NCBI GenBank assembly: GCA_035695045.1
Contig: DASSEX010000051.1
Coordinates: 124,001-188,000, forward strand
Length of the DNA stretch: 64,000 nt
Direction of reading: 5' to 3'
Source of the DNA: DASSKP01 sp035695045
GTDB lineage: Bacteria > Actinomycetota > Actinomycetes > JAFAQI01
Both the position numbers and the translations under genes were made by a program. The notes under the pieces were generated by a model. That model had not been told where the DNA came from. It made no database searches and saw only the letters and a program-made list of their open reading frames with translations. How positions within the stretch are numbered: the stretch's first letter is position 1; each line of letters begins with the position of its first letter. Below are positions 34,101-41,090 of the stretch, one piece after another.

Positions 34101-34139
34101 GTCCTGCTCCTTCTGTGGGTGGTGTTCATGGACTTGCGG

Positions 34140-35108
34140 TCAACAGACGTCGACGACCTGGCCGGCCCAGGTCAGACCGGCCCCGAAGGCGAGCAACAGT
34201 GCTCGGTCGCCCGTCGCGACCCGGCCTTCGTCTCGCAGCCGGCCGAGGGCGAGTGGCACCGATGCCGCCGATGTGTTGCCGGTGTCGACGATGTCGTCGG
34301 CGACGACAGCCTGGGTCGCGCCGAGTCGGCGGGCGACCGCCTCGACGATGCGCATGTTCGCCTGGTGCGGCACGAACGCCGCGAGGTCGGCGGGCTCGAC
34401 ATCGGCAGCCGCGCAAGCAGCCCGCGCGACGTCGGCCAGCGACGTGGTCGCCCACCGGAAGACCGCCGGACCGTCGAGTCGCAGCTTGCCGCCGACCGGC
34501 ACGTCGATGAGCTCGGCGCGCGCACCGTCGCTGCCCCACACCACGGGACCGATGCCGCACGACTGGCCGGCTCCTGCCCGTCCGACAACCGCCGCCCCGG
34601 CTCCGTCACCGAACAGGATCGCGGACCGCCGGTCGGACCAGTCGACCCAGTCGGACAGCTTCTCGGCGCCGACGACGACGACATGACGAGCAGACCCGGA
34701 CCGTACGGCGTCCGCCGCGACCGACAGTCCGTAACAGAACCCGGCGCAGGCGGCGTTGATGTCGAAAGCGCCCGCCCGCGTCACACCGAGCGCGCTCGCC
34801 ACCTGGGCGGCCGCACCGGGGATGGATGTCGGCATCGTGCACGTCGCGACGACGACAAGGTCGACATCAGCAGCGTCGACGCCGGCGTCGGCGAGAGCCT
34901 TCGCCGAGGCGTCGGCAGCCATCGTCACGACGCCCGCGTCGTCCGCCGCGAGGTGTCGCTGCCTGATGCCGGTGCGCTCACGGATCCACGTGTCGTCGGT
35001 GTCGAGCGTCATGGCGAGCTCGTCATTGGTGAGCACGCGCGGCGGCCGATGCTGTCCGAGACCGAGCAGCCGCGGTTCGCCCGACGAACCGGACCGCGTC
35101 GCGGTCAT
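34140..35108 (-). CDS. fabH: 3-oxoacyl-[acyl-carrier-protein] synthase III
   Basis: Starts fatty acid synthesis by condensing an acyl-CoA with malonyl-ACP. The 322-residue protein has the active-site Cys in NAACAGFCYGL, His in FVPHQANMRIVE and Asn in VDTGNTSAASVP. The start at 35108 (MTATRSG) overlaps the fabD stop by four bases (ATGA). Primer choice (acetyl or branched) cannot be read from sequence, though actinobacterial FabH proteins often accept branched primers. Confidence 0.96.
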   Translation of the reverse strand: MTATRSGSSGEPRLLGLGQHRPPRVLTNDELAMTLDTDDTWIRERTGIRQRHLAADDAGVVTMAADASAKALADAGVDAADVDLVVVATCTMPTSIPGAAAQVASALGVTRAGAFDINAACAGFCYGLSVAADAVRSGSARHVVVVGAEKLSDWVDWSDRRSAILFGDGAGAAVVGRAGAGQSCGIGPVVWGSDGARAELIDVPVGGKLRLDGPAVFRWATTSLADVARAACAAADVEPADLAAFVPHQANMRIVEAVARRLGATQAVVADDIVDTGNTSAASVPLALGRLRDEGRVATGDRALLLAFGAGLTWAGQVVDVC

Positions 35109-36253
35109 GCGTGCACCCGCGCAAGTGGTTGGCCGGTGTTGACCGGGTCGCCTTCCGTGGCGAGCCACTCAACGACCCCGCTCGGCGCATCGGTCGTGAC
35201 GGCGACGTCGCCGGCCCGGTTCGTGACGACCCCCAGATGCCCGGCGTCGGTCAGGTCGATCTCCGCGACCGGGTGAAACGTGCCCCGGGCGGGTGCGACG
35301 ACGACCCGCCAGTCCGTGTCGAGATGCTCGCCCACCGGATGTTGCGCGGCGACCAGGGCACGCGCCGCATCGACGTCTTCCGGTGTGCGAAGCGCCACGA
35401 TGTCGACGCCCGGCAGCTCGCGGCGGCCGATACCGGCGAGGACGCCGCCGGGAGCCAGCTCGACCGCGGCCGTGACACCGAGTCCGCGCAGGGTCTGCAG
35501 GCAGAGGTCGAACCGAACCGGCGCGGCAACCTGGCTCACCAGGCGTTGCTTCAGCAGGGTTCCGCTCGCGAGCATCGCGCCGTCGAGGTTCGACACGATC
35601 CCGAGGTGCTGCGGGCTCATGGCCACCGCGTCCAGGGCCAGTGCGAGCTCGTCCGCCGCCGGGGCCATCGCGGACGTGTGGAACGGGCCGGCGACAGCCA
35701 GTGGCCGCAGCCGCGCCGCCGGCGGTGGCGAGGCCGCGAGCCGCTCCAACGCGGCACGGGAGCCGGCCGCGACGACCTGCCCGGCGCCGTTGACGTTCGC
35801 GGCGACGCAGCCGGCTGCCTCGATCGCACCTTGCACCTCGTCGGCGTCACCGCCGAGAAGCGCGGTCATCCCGCCGTCAGCACGAGCGCATGCGCCCTTC
35901 ATCGCCTCACCGCGGCGGGCGGCAGTGCGGACGGCATCCGCCGCGCTCATCGCACCGCTGACCGCTGCCGCGGTCAGCTCGCCCACGCTGTGTCCGACGA
36001 GGACGGTCTCCGGCGACAGCTCGCCGAGAAGCTCGGCACTGACGATGCCGGCAGCCACCAGCAGCGGCTGCGCAATCGCAGTGTCGACGACGTCGTACGA
36101 CGGGTCGGTCCCGGCTTTGTAGAGATCGACGCCGGCTGCCTCGGAGAGCTCGTCCAGCCGCGAGCGGACGGCGTACGCCGCCAACCACGACACGAGGAAA
36201 CCGGGAGACTGGGCCCCTTGTCCGGGGCAAAGAACGGCGAGCACGCGTCCCAC
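35105..36253 (-). CDS. fabD: Malonyl CoA-acyl carrier protein transacylase with extra C-terminal biotinyl/lipoyl-like domain
   Basis: Moves malonate from CoA to ACP. Residues 1-300 are FabD: PGQGAQSPGF, catalytic Ser89 in VGHSVGEL, catalytic His192 in GPFHTSAM, and the LAPGGVLAGI closing region. FabD is usually about 310 residues; this one is 382. Residues 317-382 read as a biotinyl/lipoyl-type barrel: VVAPARGTF at the start, and SGVVEWLATEGDPVNTGQPL at the end ('G.V..w...GD.V..GQ.L'). The hairpin where the modified lysine should sit is VTNRAGDVAV, with no lysine, so it cannot be biotinylated. First gene of the fab operon, 70 bases after fasR. Confidence 0.95.
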   Translation of the reverse strand: MGRVLAVLCPGQGAQSPGFLVSWLAAYAVRSRLDELSEAAGVDLYKAGTDPSYDVVDTAIAQPLLVAAGIVSAELLGELSPETVLVGHSVGELTAAAVSGAMSAADAVRTAARRGEAMKGACARADGGMTALLGGDADEVQGAIEAAGCVAANVNGAGQVVAAGSRAALERLAASPPPAARLRPLAVAGPFHTSAMAPAADELALALDAVAMSPQHLGIVSNLDGAMLASGTLLKQRLVSQVAAPVRFDLCLQTLRGLGVTAAVELAPGGVLAGIGRRELPGVDIVALRTPEDVDAARALVAAQHPVGEHLDTDWRVVVAPARGTFHPVAEIDLTDAGHLGVVTNRAGDVAVTTDAPSGVVEWLATEGDPVNTGQPLARVHA

Positions 36254-36313
36254 CCTTTCCGAGCGGGTGGCGGAAAGCCGACGTCGTGACCTACTGAGAA
36301 TTCATGATCACTT

Positions 36314-36330
36314 TTGTAGGGTTCCTACAA
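36314..36330. promoter_or_regulatory. Candidate FasR operator upstream of fabD
   Basis: TTGTAGG-GTT-CCTACAA, perfect 7-base arms around three bases, overlapping the fasR stop codon and lying about 60 bases before the fabD ATG, where the fabD promoter should be. Its place between a FasR-type regulator and the fab genes suggests the regulator's binding site; terminator function is less likely given the short stem. Confidence 0.55.
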
Positions 36331-37512
36331 TTGCGTGCTGCCGAGGTCGAGCCTCCCGACGGCAATCGCGACCTGCGCCACGAACTGTCCGCGCGGATCA
36401 TGCAGGTTGACCCCGCAGAGGTCTCCAGCGCGCTGGAGGCGGTATCGAACGGTGTTCGGATGCACGAACAACTTACGAGCAGCCCCTTCGATCGACCCCC
36501 CGCACGAGACGAACGTCGCGACCGTCTCCAGCAGGTCGTCGCTGCGGTCGGCGAGCGGACGGTAGACCTCGTCGACCAGCTGCCGGCGCGCGTCGTCGTC
36601 GCCGGTGAGCGCACGCTCGACGAGCAGCGCGTCGCTGCCGACCGGGCGCGGCGCAGCGGGCCACGCGGCTGCGGCACGGAGTCCGGCGAAGGCGGCCCGC
36701 GCGGAGGTGGTGGCCTCCGACAGCGTGTCGACCACGGGACCCGTGACGACCGGCCCCGCGGCGAACGCCGGCAGCACTGAGCGGATCGCCCGGGTCAGCC
36801 GCCCGGTGCTGCCGAGAAGCACGACCAGACGCTGCGACTGCACGCCTGCGAGCGCGTCAGCTCCGACCGCGGACCCGCGTGCGTGCACCTCCTCGACGAG
36901 CTGCTCGGGATCGTGGCCCGGTTTGGCCCCGCCCGCGATGACGGTGACCGCGCTGGGCTGCGACCAGCCGAGCGCCGCAGCGCGTGACAACGTCTCGTCG
37001 TCGACCTCGCCGCGCACGACTGCGTCGACGACCGAGGCTTCCAGCCGCGCGTCCCACGCTCCGCGCTGTTCGGCGGCTCGGGCATAGACGAGCGCCGCGG
37101 CGAACGCGACCTCTCGCGAGAAGCGCAGCGTCGCCTCGCGCAGCCAGACCTGTTCGCCAGCGGTCGCGAGCTCGCCCACCGACTCCTCGGTGATCTCGAC
37201 CGCGACCCGCACGAGCTCCACCGTCTGCTCGAGGGTGACGACGCGCGCCATCTCCTGCGGCGCCGACGCGAACACCTCGCCGGTCAGCCGCGCCGAGTCG
37301 GCCGGCGCCCGCAACCACTGTGCGAAAGCGACAATTCCGGACTGTACGAGCAAACCGACGAGCGACCGGACGTCCGCGGACATGGCGTCGAACCACGGCA
37401 GCGTCTCCTGCATCCGCTGCAGCGACAGCGTCGACAGTCGCGGTGACGCGCGCTCGACCCGTTTGGCGATCGCGGCGACCTTGACCTCGCGCACGGCCAC
37501 AGTCAACCGCAA
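36325..37512 (-). CDS. fasR: PucR-type regulator of fatty acid synthesis (FasR-like)
   Basis: A 395-residue protein with the C-terminal PucR helix-turn-helix (FVSCGGSIEGAARKLF then HPNTVRYRLQR, about residues 335-375) and a central GGDEF-like degenerate region. In Streptomyces coelicolor the PucR-like FasR gene sits directly before fabD-fabH-acpP-fabF and activates it; the same order here supports the name. The start is uncertain: TTG at 37512, or GTG at 37500 or 37494. It lies about 10 bases downstream of a strong hairpin that closes the preceding gene. Confidence 0.85.
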   Translation of the reverse strand: MRLTVAVREVKVAAIAKRVERASPRLSTLSLQRMQETLPWFDAMSADVRSLVGLLVQSGIVAFAQWLRAPADSARLTGEVFASAPQEMARVVTLEQTVELVRVAVEITEESVGELATAGEQVWLREATLRFSREVAFAAALVYARAAEQRGAWDARLEASVVDAVVRGEVDDETLSRAAALGWSQPSAVTVIAGGAKPGHDPEQLVEEVHARGSAVGADALAGVQSQRLVVLLGSTGRLTRAIRSVLPAFAAGPVVTGPVVDTLSEATTSARAAFAGLRAAAAWPAAPRPVGSDALLVERALTGDDDARRQLVDEVYRPLADRSDDLLETVATFVSCGGSIEGAARKLFVHPNTVRYRLQRAGDLCGVNLHDPRGQFVAQVAIAVGRLDLGSTQL

Positions 37513-37519
37513 CGACTCA

Positions 37520-37565
37520 TCAATCGCCTGCTGATCGCGCTCTATCGCGATCAGCAGGCGATTGA
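37520..37565. terminator. Perfect 20-base inverted repeat, terminator of the carH-side operon
   Basis: Arms 37520-37539 and 37546-37565 are perfect reverse complements (20 of 20) around the six-base loop CTCTAT. It starts five bases after the stop of the MftD-like gene and ends just before fasR, on the same strand. No T tract follows. It probably ends transcription of the four-gene minus-strand unit and insulates fasR. Confidence 0.75.
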
Positions 37566-37570
37566 CGGGG

Positions 37571-38788
37571 TCAGCCGTCGATGACGGCGCGGTGCTCCGG
37601 CGGCGGCTTGACGACGCCGAGCTCGCGGCCGAATCCTTCGGGCATCACCACGTCGTCCGGCGTCAGGTCGTGCACGGACGACTTGCCCAGTCCGAGCAAC
37701 GCGGAGTCGATGCCGTTGCGCATGATGTCGAGGACGTTCTCGACGCCGGCCTGACCATTGGCGGCCAGCCCCCAGAGGTAGGCCCGCCCGATCATGACCG
37801 CACGAGCGCCGAGCGCGAGCGCCTTGACCGCGTCGCTGCCGCGCCGGATCCCGCCGTCGAGGACGACCTCGATCTGGTCGCCGACGGCGTCGACGATCGA
37901 GGGCAGCGCCCGGATCGAAGCGGGAGTGCCGTCGAGGTTGTTGCCGCCGTGGTTCGACACGGAGATGGCGGTCACTCCTGCATCGACGGCGGCGCGCGCG
38001 TCGTCGACGCGCATGACGCCCTTCAGCATGAACGGGCCGCCCCACTCCTGACGCAGCCAGGCGACGTCCTCCCATGTCGCCGGCGGCGTCTGCATCCACT
38101 CGCCGTATGCGCCGAAGAACGTCGGGGCCGGCTGCCCGGGCTCGGCCAGGTTGGGCACGGTCAGGTCAGGCACCTTCGTGTCCGACCGGAGATAGCGGAA
38201 CAGGTACGCCGGCCGCCGAACCACCTCGGGCGCGAAGCGCAATGCCTCGCGGGCCGTCATCCGCTCGGGGATGCGCGGGCTGCCCCAGTCACGACTGTGT
38301 GAGAAGGACCAGTCGAGCGTGAGGATGAGTCCGACCGCACCGGCCGACTTCGCCCGGTCGAGCCGGCGGGTGATCTGCTCTCGGCTGCCGTTCCAGTAGA
38401 CCTGGAAGAAGGTCTGCGGGTTGGCCGCGACGACGTCCTCGATCGGTTTGCTCGCGAAGGAGCTGAGACCCATGGCGACGCCGCGCGCGGCAGCCGCTCG
38501 CGCGACGGCGATCTCGCCGTCCGGGTGCACGGCCTGCACGCCGGTCGGAGATATGAGGACCGGCATCGACACCGGCTGGCCCATCACGGTCGTCGCGAGC
38601 TCACGGTTGGCGAACAGGCCGCCGACGTGCGGCGCGAACCCCAGCTCGGCGAAGGCGTCGAGGTTGTCGCGATAGGTGACGCCGGCTTCGCAACCCGCGC
38701 GCAATGCGGACGTGACGGACGGCGGCAGCTGCCGCTTCGCGCGGCGCTCAGCCTCCGCAACCGTCTCGAACCATGCGTTCCTCGCCAT
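37571..38788 (-). CDS. FMN-dependent alpha-hydroxy-acid oxidase family, MftD (pre-mycofactocin synthase)-like
   Basis: A 405-residue LldD-superfamily flavoprotein. From the N-terminus (MARNAWFETVAEAERRAKR) through ELGFAPHVGG, SFASKPIEDV, SRDWGSPRIPERM, TFFGAYGEWMQTPP and SNHGGNNLDGTPASIRALP it reads like the mycobacterial MftD/LldD1 group rather than lactate dehydrogenase: the active-site loop is HGGNNLDG instead of HGGRQLDG, with the catalytic His kept. MftD oxidises the mycofactocin precursor. No other mycofactocin gene (mftA, B, C, E, F) is near, so it is either an orphan MftD or a homologue with another substrate. Two bases separate it from the enoyl-CoA hydratase gene. Confidence 0.85.
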   Translation of the reverse strand: MARNAWFETVAEAERRAKRQLPPSVTSALRAGCEAGVTYRDNLDAFAELGFAPHVGGLFANRELATTVMGQPVSMPVLISPTGVQAVHPDGEIAVARAAAARGVAMGLSSFASKPIEDVVAANPQTFFQVYWNGSREQITRRLDRAKSAGAVGLILTLDWSFSHSRDWGSPRIPERMTAREALRFAPEVVRRPAYLFRYLRSDTKVPDLTVPNLAEPGQPAPTFFGAYGEWMQTPPATWEDVAWLRQEWGGPFMLKGVMRVDDARAAVDAGVTAISVSNHGGNNLDGTPASIRALPSIVDAVGDQIEVVLDGGIRRGSDAVKALALGARAVMIGRAYLWGLAANGQAGVENVLDIMRNGIDSALLGLGKSSVHDLTPDDVVMPEGFGRELGVVKPPPEHRAVIDG

Positions 38789-38790
38789 CG

Positions 38791-39594
38791 CTACCGGAGC
38801 CTCCACTCGACTCGTTGACCGGAGGCGAACCGTTGCTGCCCCTCGGCGAGCGACTCCTCCGTCATGCCCATCGCGACGAACGCGTAGCCGAGATCGAGGG
38901 CCTGCCGGCGCCCCACCTCCGCTGCGGTCCACACGGCTTTGAGCGTCGCCTGCACCGCGAGTGTCGGCGACGCTGCGATCGTGTCGGCCAGCCGCTGCGC
39001 GGCGTCGCGCAGGTCGGCCAGCGGCACGACTTCGGAGACGAGGCCGACGTCGTACGCACGTTGTGCGGAGATCCGCTCCGCAGCTCCGGTGAGCTGCATG
39101 CGCAGCACCTCACCGAGCGGCATCCGCCCGACCATCAGCATCGACTCGTACGACGCCGGCATCCCGTAGGTCACGTGCGGATCGAAGAACGTCGCGTTGT
39201 CCGAGGCCAGCAGGATGTCGCACTCGCCCAGCAGGTAGAAGGCGCCACCACACGCGATGCCGTTCACCGCCCCGATGACCGGCTTCCAGAAGTCGTTGCT
39301 CTTGGGCCCGAGCTTGGCGCCCGGATCGTCGAGGTGGAACGGTGACCCGGCGAAACCCACGCCACCCTCCGCCGTGCCGTCGCCGGCGATGCCCGCACGG
39401 TCGATGCCGGTGCAGAAGGCCCGGTCGCCGGCACCGGTCAGGACGACGACACGGACGTCGTCGTCACCGCGCAGAGAGCGCCATACCTGCGACAGCTCGT
39501 CCTGCATGCGAGCGTCGAACGCGTTCATGACCTCGGGCCGGTCGAGCGTCAGCCATGCGACGCCGCCTGCCACCTCCAAGGTCACGGTCTCCAT
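38791..39594 (-). CDS. Enoyl-CoA hydratase/isomerase family protein
   Basis: A 267-residue crotonase-fold protein. Oxyanion-hole regions are visible as AFCTGIDRAG and VNGIACGGAFYLLGECD. The two catalytic Glu residues of true enoyl-CoA hydratase are only partly present: the first falls in GECDI, the second is not clear (YGMPASYESM), so the reaction may be isomerisation or another crotonase chemistry. ATG at 39594; the frame stays open further upstream but runs through the GNAT gene. In a minus-strand run carH-GNAT-this gene-MftD-like gene with gaps of 2-11 bases. Confidence 0.87.
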   Translation of the reverse strand: METVTLEVAGGVAWLTLDRPEVMNAFDARMQDELSQVWRSLRGDDDVRVVVLTGAGDRAFCTGIDRAGIAGDGTAEGGVGFAGSPFHLDDPGAKLGPKSNDFWKPVIGAVNGIACGGAFYLLGECDILLASDNATFFDPHVTYGMPASYESMLMVGRMPLGEVLRMQLTGAAERISAQRAYDVGLVSEVVPLADLRDAAQRLADTIAASPTLAVQATLKAVWTAAEVGRRQALDLGYAFVAMGMTEESLAEGQQRFASGQRVEWRLR

Positions 39595-39605
39595 GAGGCG
39601 CAACG

Positions 39606-40112
39606 CTATCCAACCGGTCTTCGTGTCCTGTAGATCGTGCAGTTCATCCCGAACATGACCTGCTGCCGCCACGGCTCCATGCCGAGCCGTCGCGCCACCA
39701 CCACGGATGCAACGTTGCCGTCGGCGATGATGGCCGTGATCAGCTCGAGGTCGCTGTTGGCGAACGCATGGTCGAGGCTCGCCCGGCCCGCCTCCGTCGC
39801 GTAGCCCCGACCCCAGACGTCCCGTCGGAGCACCCACCCGACCTCGGTGAAGTCGAACTCCTGCCAGTACTTCACGCCGGCCCGACCGAGGAAGTCGCCG
39901 GAGTCCGGATCGACGATCGCGAATGGTCCGAGTCCCCGGGTCTCCCACTCGCCCATCCACCGCGCGAGCTGGGCGCGTGTCCCCTCCACGTCCAGGCCGT
40001 GGACGAACCGTGCCACCTCCGGGTCGGCGTAGATCGCCGCCATCGCCTCTGCGTCGCCCACCTCGATCGGCCGCAGCAGTAGCCGTTCGGTGCGCACCGT
40101 CGAGGCGGTCAC
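39606..40112 (-). CDS. GNAT family N-acetyltransferase (RimJ/RimL type)
   Basis: A 168-residue acetyltransferase of the RimJ/RimL branch: TERLLLRPIEVGDAEAM at the N-terminus, the acetyl-CoA pyrophosphate loop RRDVWGRGYATEAGRA (motif A, R/QxxGxG/A form), and VARRLGMEPW in motif B. The substrate is unknown. GTG start overlapping the stop of the MerR-B12 regulator by four bases, so it is translated together with it and would follow the same light/B12 control. Confidence 0.88.
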   Translation of the reverse strand: MTASTVRTERLLLRPIEVGDAEAMAAIYADPEVARFVHGLDVEGTRAQLARWMGEWETRGLGPFAIVDPDSGDFLGRAGVKYWQEFDFTEVGWVLRRDVWGRGYATEAGRASLDHAFANSDLELITAIIADGNVASVVVARRLGMEPWRQQVMFGMNCTIYRTRRPVG

Positions 40113-40996
40113 TGCGCGAGCCCCTCCGCCTCGGTGACCGGGTCGCCGAGCAGGTGCCGGGCGCCGACTGCTGCTGCGAACTCGGCCGAGATGCCGCCAC
40201 CGGCCAGTGCCATCGGAAAGCGTTCCGCCAGATCGGCGAGGTCCGCGCGCAGCGGTTCGAGCACCTCGGGCACGCTGGCCGAGAGGACGATCAGGTCCGT
40301 CTGCCTCGTCTCGGCGGCCCGCGCCAGCTCTTCGATGGGCGTGCTCGTGCCGAGGTAGTCGATGCGCCAGCCGAGACGGTTGAGCACGATCCCGAAGACC
40401 ATCAGGGCGAGATCGTGCAGCTCGTGCGGCGGGCAGGCGAGCACCGCGCGCGGGCCCTGCCCACTTCCCCAGCCACGCGCGAGTCCGGCGAGCCGACCGC
40501 GGATGACGAAGCTCGCGAAGTGCTCCTGCGCAACGCTCGCGGTGCCCTCCTGCCAGCGAACCCCGAGCTCCTGGAGATACGGCAGGACCACATCGCGCAG
40601 GACGGTCGGGACAGACAGCTCGGCGAGCAAGCGGTCGAGCACCGCCTGCGCCGCGGGTTCGTCCATGGCGTCGAGCGCGTCGCGCAGCGCGTCCGACAGC
40701 TCGCCGACCTCGATGACGTACGGCGTCGGCGTGACGCGCGGCACGTGCCCGCCGTCGACCTCGGTGAGAACAGCGCGCGCGGCCTCCGCCGCCGACAGCC
40801 CCTCGGCGAGATGGCCGCGCATCCGTCGAATCCGATCAGCGTCGGCCTCCGAATACAGGCGGTAACCGGCTGTCGAGCGAGAGGGGTTCAGCAGCCCGTA
40901 GCGCGTCTCCCAGGCGCGGAGCACGTGGTCGCTGACACCGACCCGCCGGCTCAGCTCACCGATGCGCCAGCCGGGTTGACGCTGCGCGGATGCCAT
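40109..40996 (-). CDS. MerR-family B12-dependent photoreceptor regulator, CarH/LitR type
   Basis: A 295-residue protein: MerR helix-turn-helix (10-80; GVSDHVLRAWETRYGLLNPSR), four-helix B12 cap (about 95-175) and Rossmann B12-binding domain (182-290). Adenosylcobalamin-photosensing residues of Thermus CarH are all present at identical spacing: Trp148 (CarH Trp131), Glu158-His159 (Glu141-His142) and Glu192-x-His194 (Glu175-x-His177, the lower axial ligand). In CarH the dark, AdoCbl-bound tetramer represses, and light breaks the Co-C bond and releases DNA. A -10 element TAGAAT lies seven bases before the ATG, implying a leaderless transcript. It is divergent from a lipid-modification operon and heads a four-gene unit of its own. 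Confidence 0.93.
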   Translation of the reverse strand: MASAQRQPGWRIGELSRRVGVSDHVLRAWETRYGLLNPSRSTAGYRLYSEADADRIRRMRGHLAEGLSAAEAARAVLTEVDGGHVPRVTPTPYVIEVGELSDALRDALDAMDEPAAQAVLDRLLAELSVPTVLRDVVLPYLQELGVRWQEGTASVAQEHFASFVIRGRLAGLARGWGSGQGPRAVLACPPHELHDLALMVFGIVLNRLGWRIDYLGTSTPIEELARAAETRQTDLIVLSASVPEVLEPLRADLADLAERFPMALAGGGISAEFAAAVGARHLLGDPVTEAEGLAQ

Positions 40997-41001
40997 CCAC
41001 G

Positions 41002-41034
41002 CATTCTACAGTCCCTCGACAGACATTTGACAAG
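41002..41034. promoter_or_regulatory. Three tandem 11-base CarH-type operator repeats
   Basis: Three consecutive 11-base units (41002-41012, 41013-41023, 41024-41034), each fitting nnnTnnACAnn: T at 41005, 41016, 41027 and ACA at 41008, 41019, 41030. This is the repeat length, number and consensus described for the CarH operator, on which a tetramer places three DNA-binding domains. A fourth unit would lack ACA. The repeats cover the -10 of the regulator gene and the -35 of the divergent operon. Confidence 0.85.
41003..41033 (-). promoter_or_regulatory. Promoter of the CarH-like regulator gene (leaderless)
   Basis: On the minus strand TTGTCA (41033-41028), 19 bases, TAGAAT (41008-41003), then the ATG A at 40996, seven bases on. 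The start codon would be the first transcribed base. The -10 overlaps operator repeat 1, predicting autorepression. Confidence 0.6.
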
Positions 41035-41055
41035 CCTTGAAGCGCTCCGTAGCGT
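41027..41055 (+). promoter_or_regulatory. Promoter of the COG2907-cfa operon
   Basis: TTGACA (41027-41032), 17 bases, TAGCGT (41050-41055); the gene starts at 41091. The -35 is the third operator repeat, so bound regulator would block RNA polymerase. Confidence 0.7.
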
Positions 41056-41090
41056 CTTCCCTAGACAAACCTTCGACGAAAGCAGCTGTG

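Noticed and set aside
37520..37565. The 20-base hairpin as an operator of fasR
   Set aside because: It starts five bases after the preceding stop, is far stronger than a protein-binding palindrome needs to be, and no promoter element flanks it; terminator is simpler, although an operator role is not excluded.
38791..40200. Longer start for the enoyl-CoA hydratase-family gene, upstream of 39594
   Set aside because: The extra part runs through the GNAT gene on the same strand in another frame and has no protein-like motif; the crotonase N-terminus begins at 39594.
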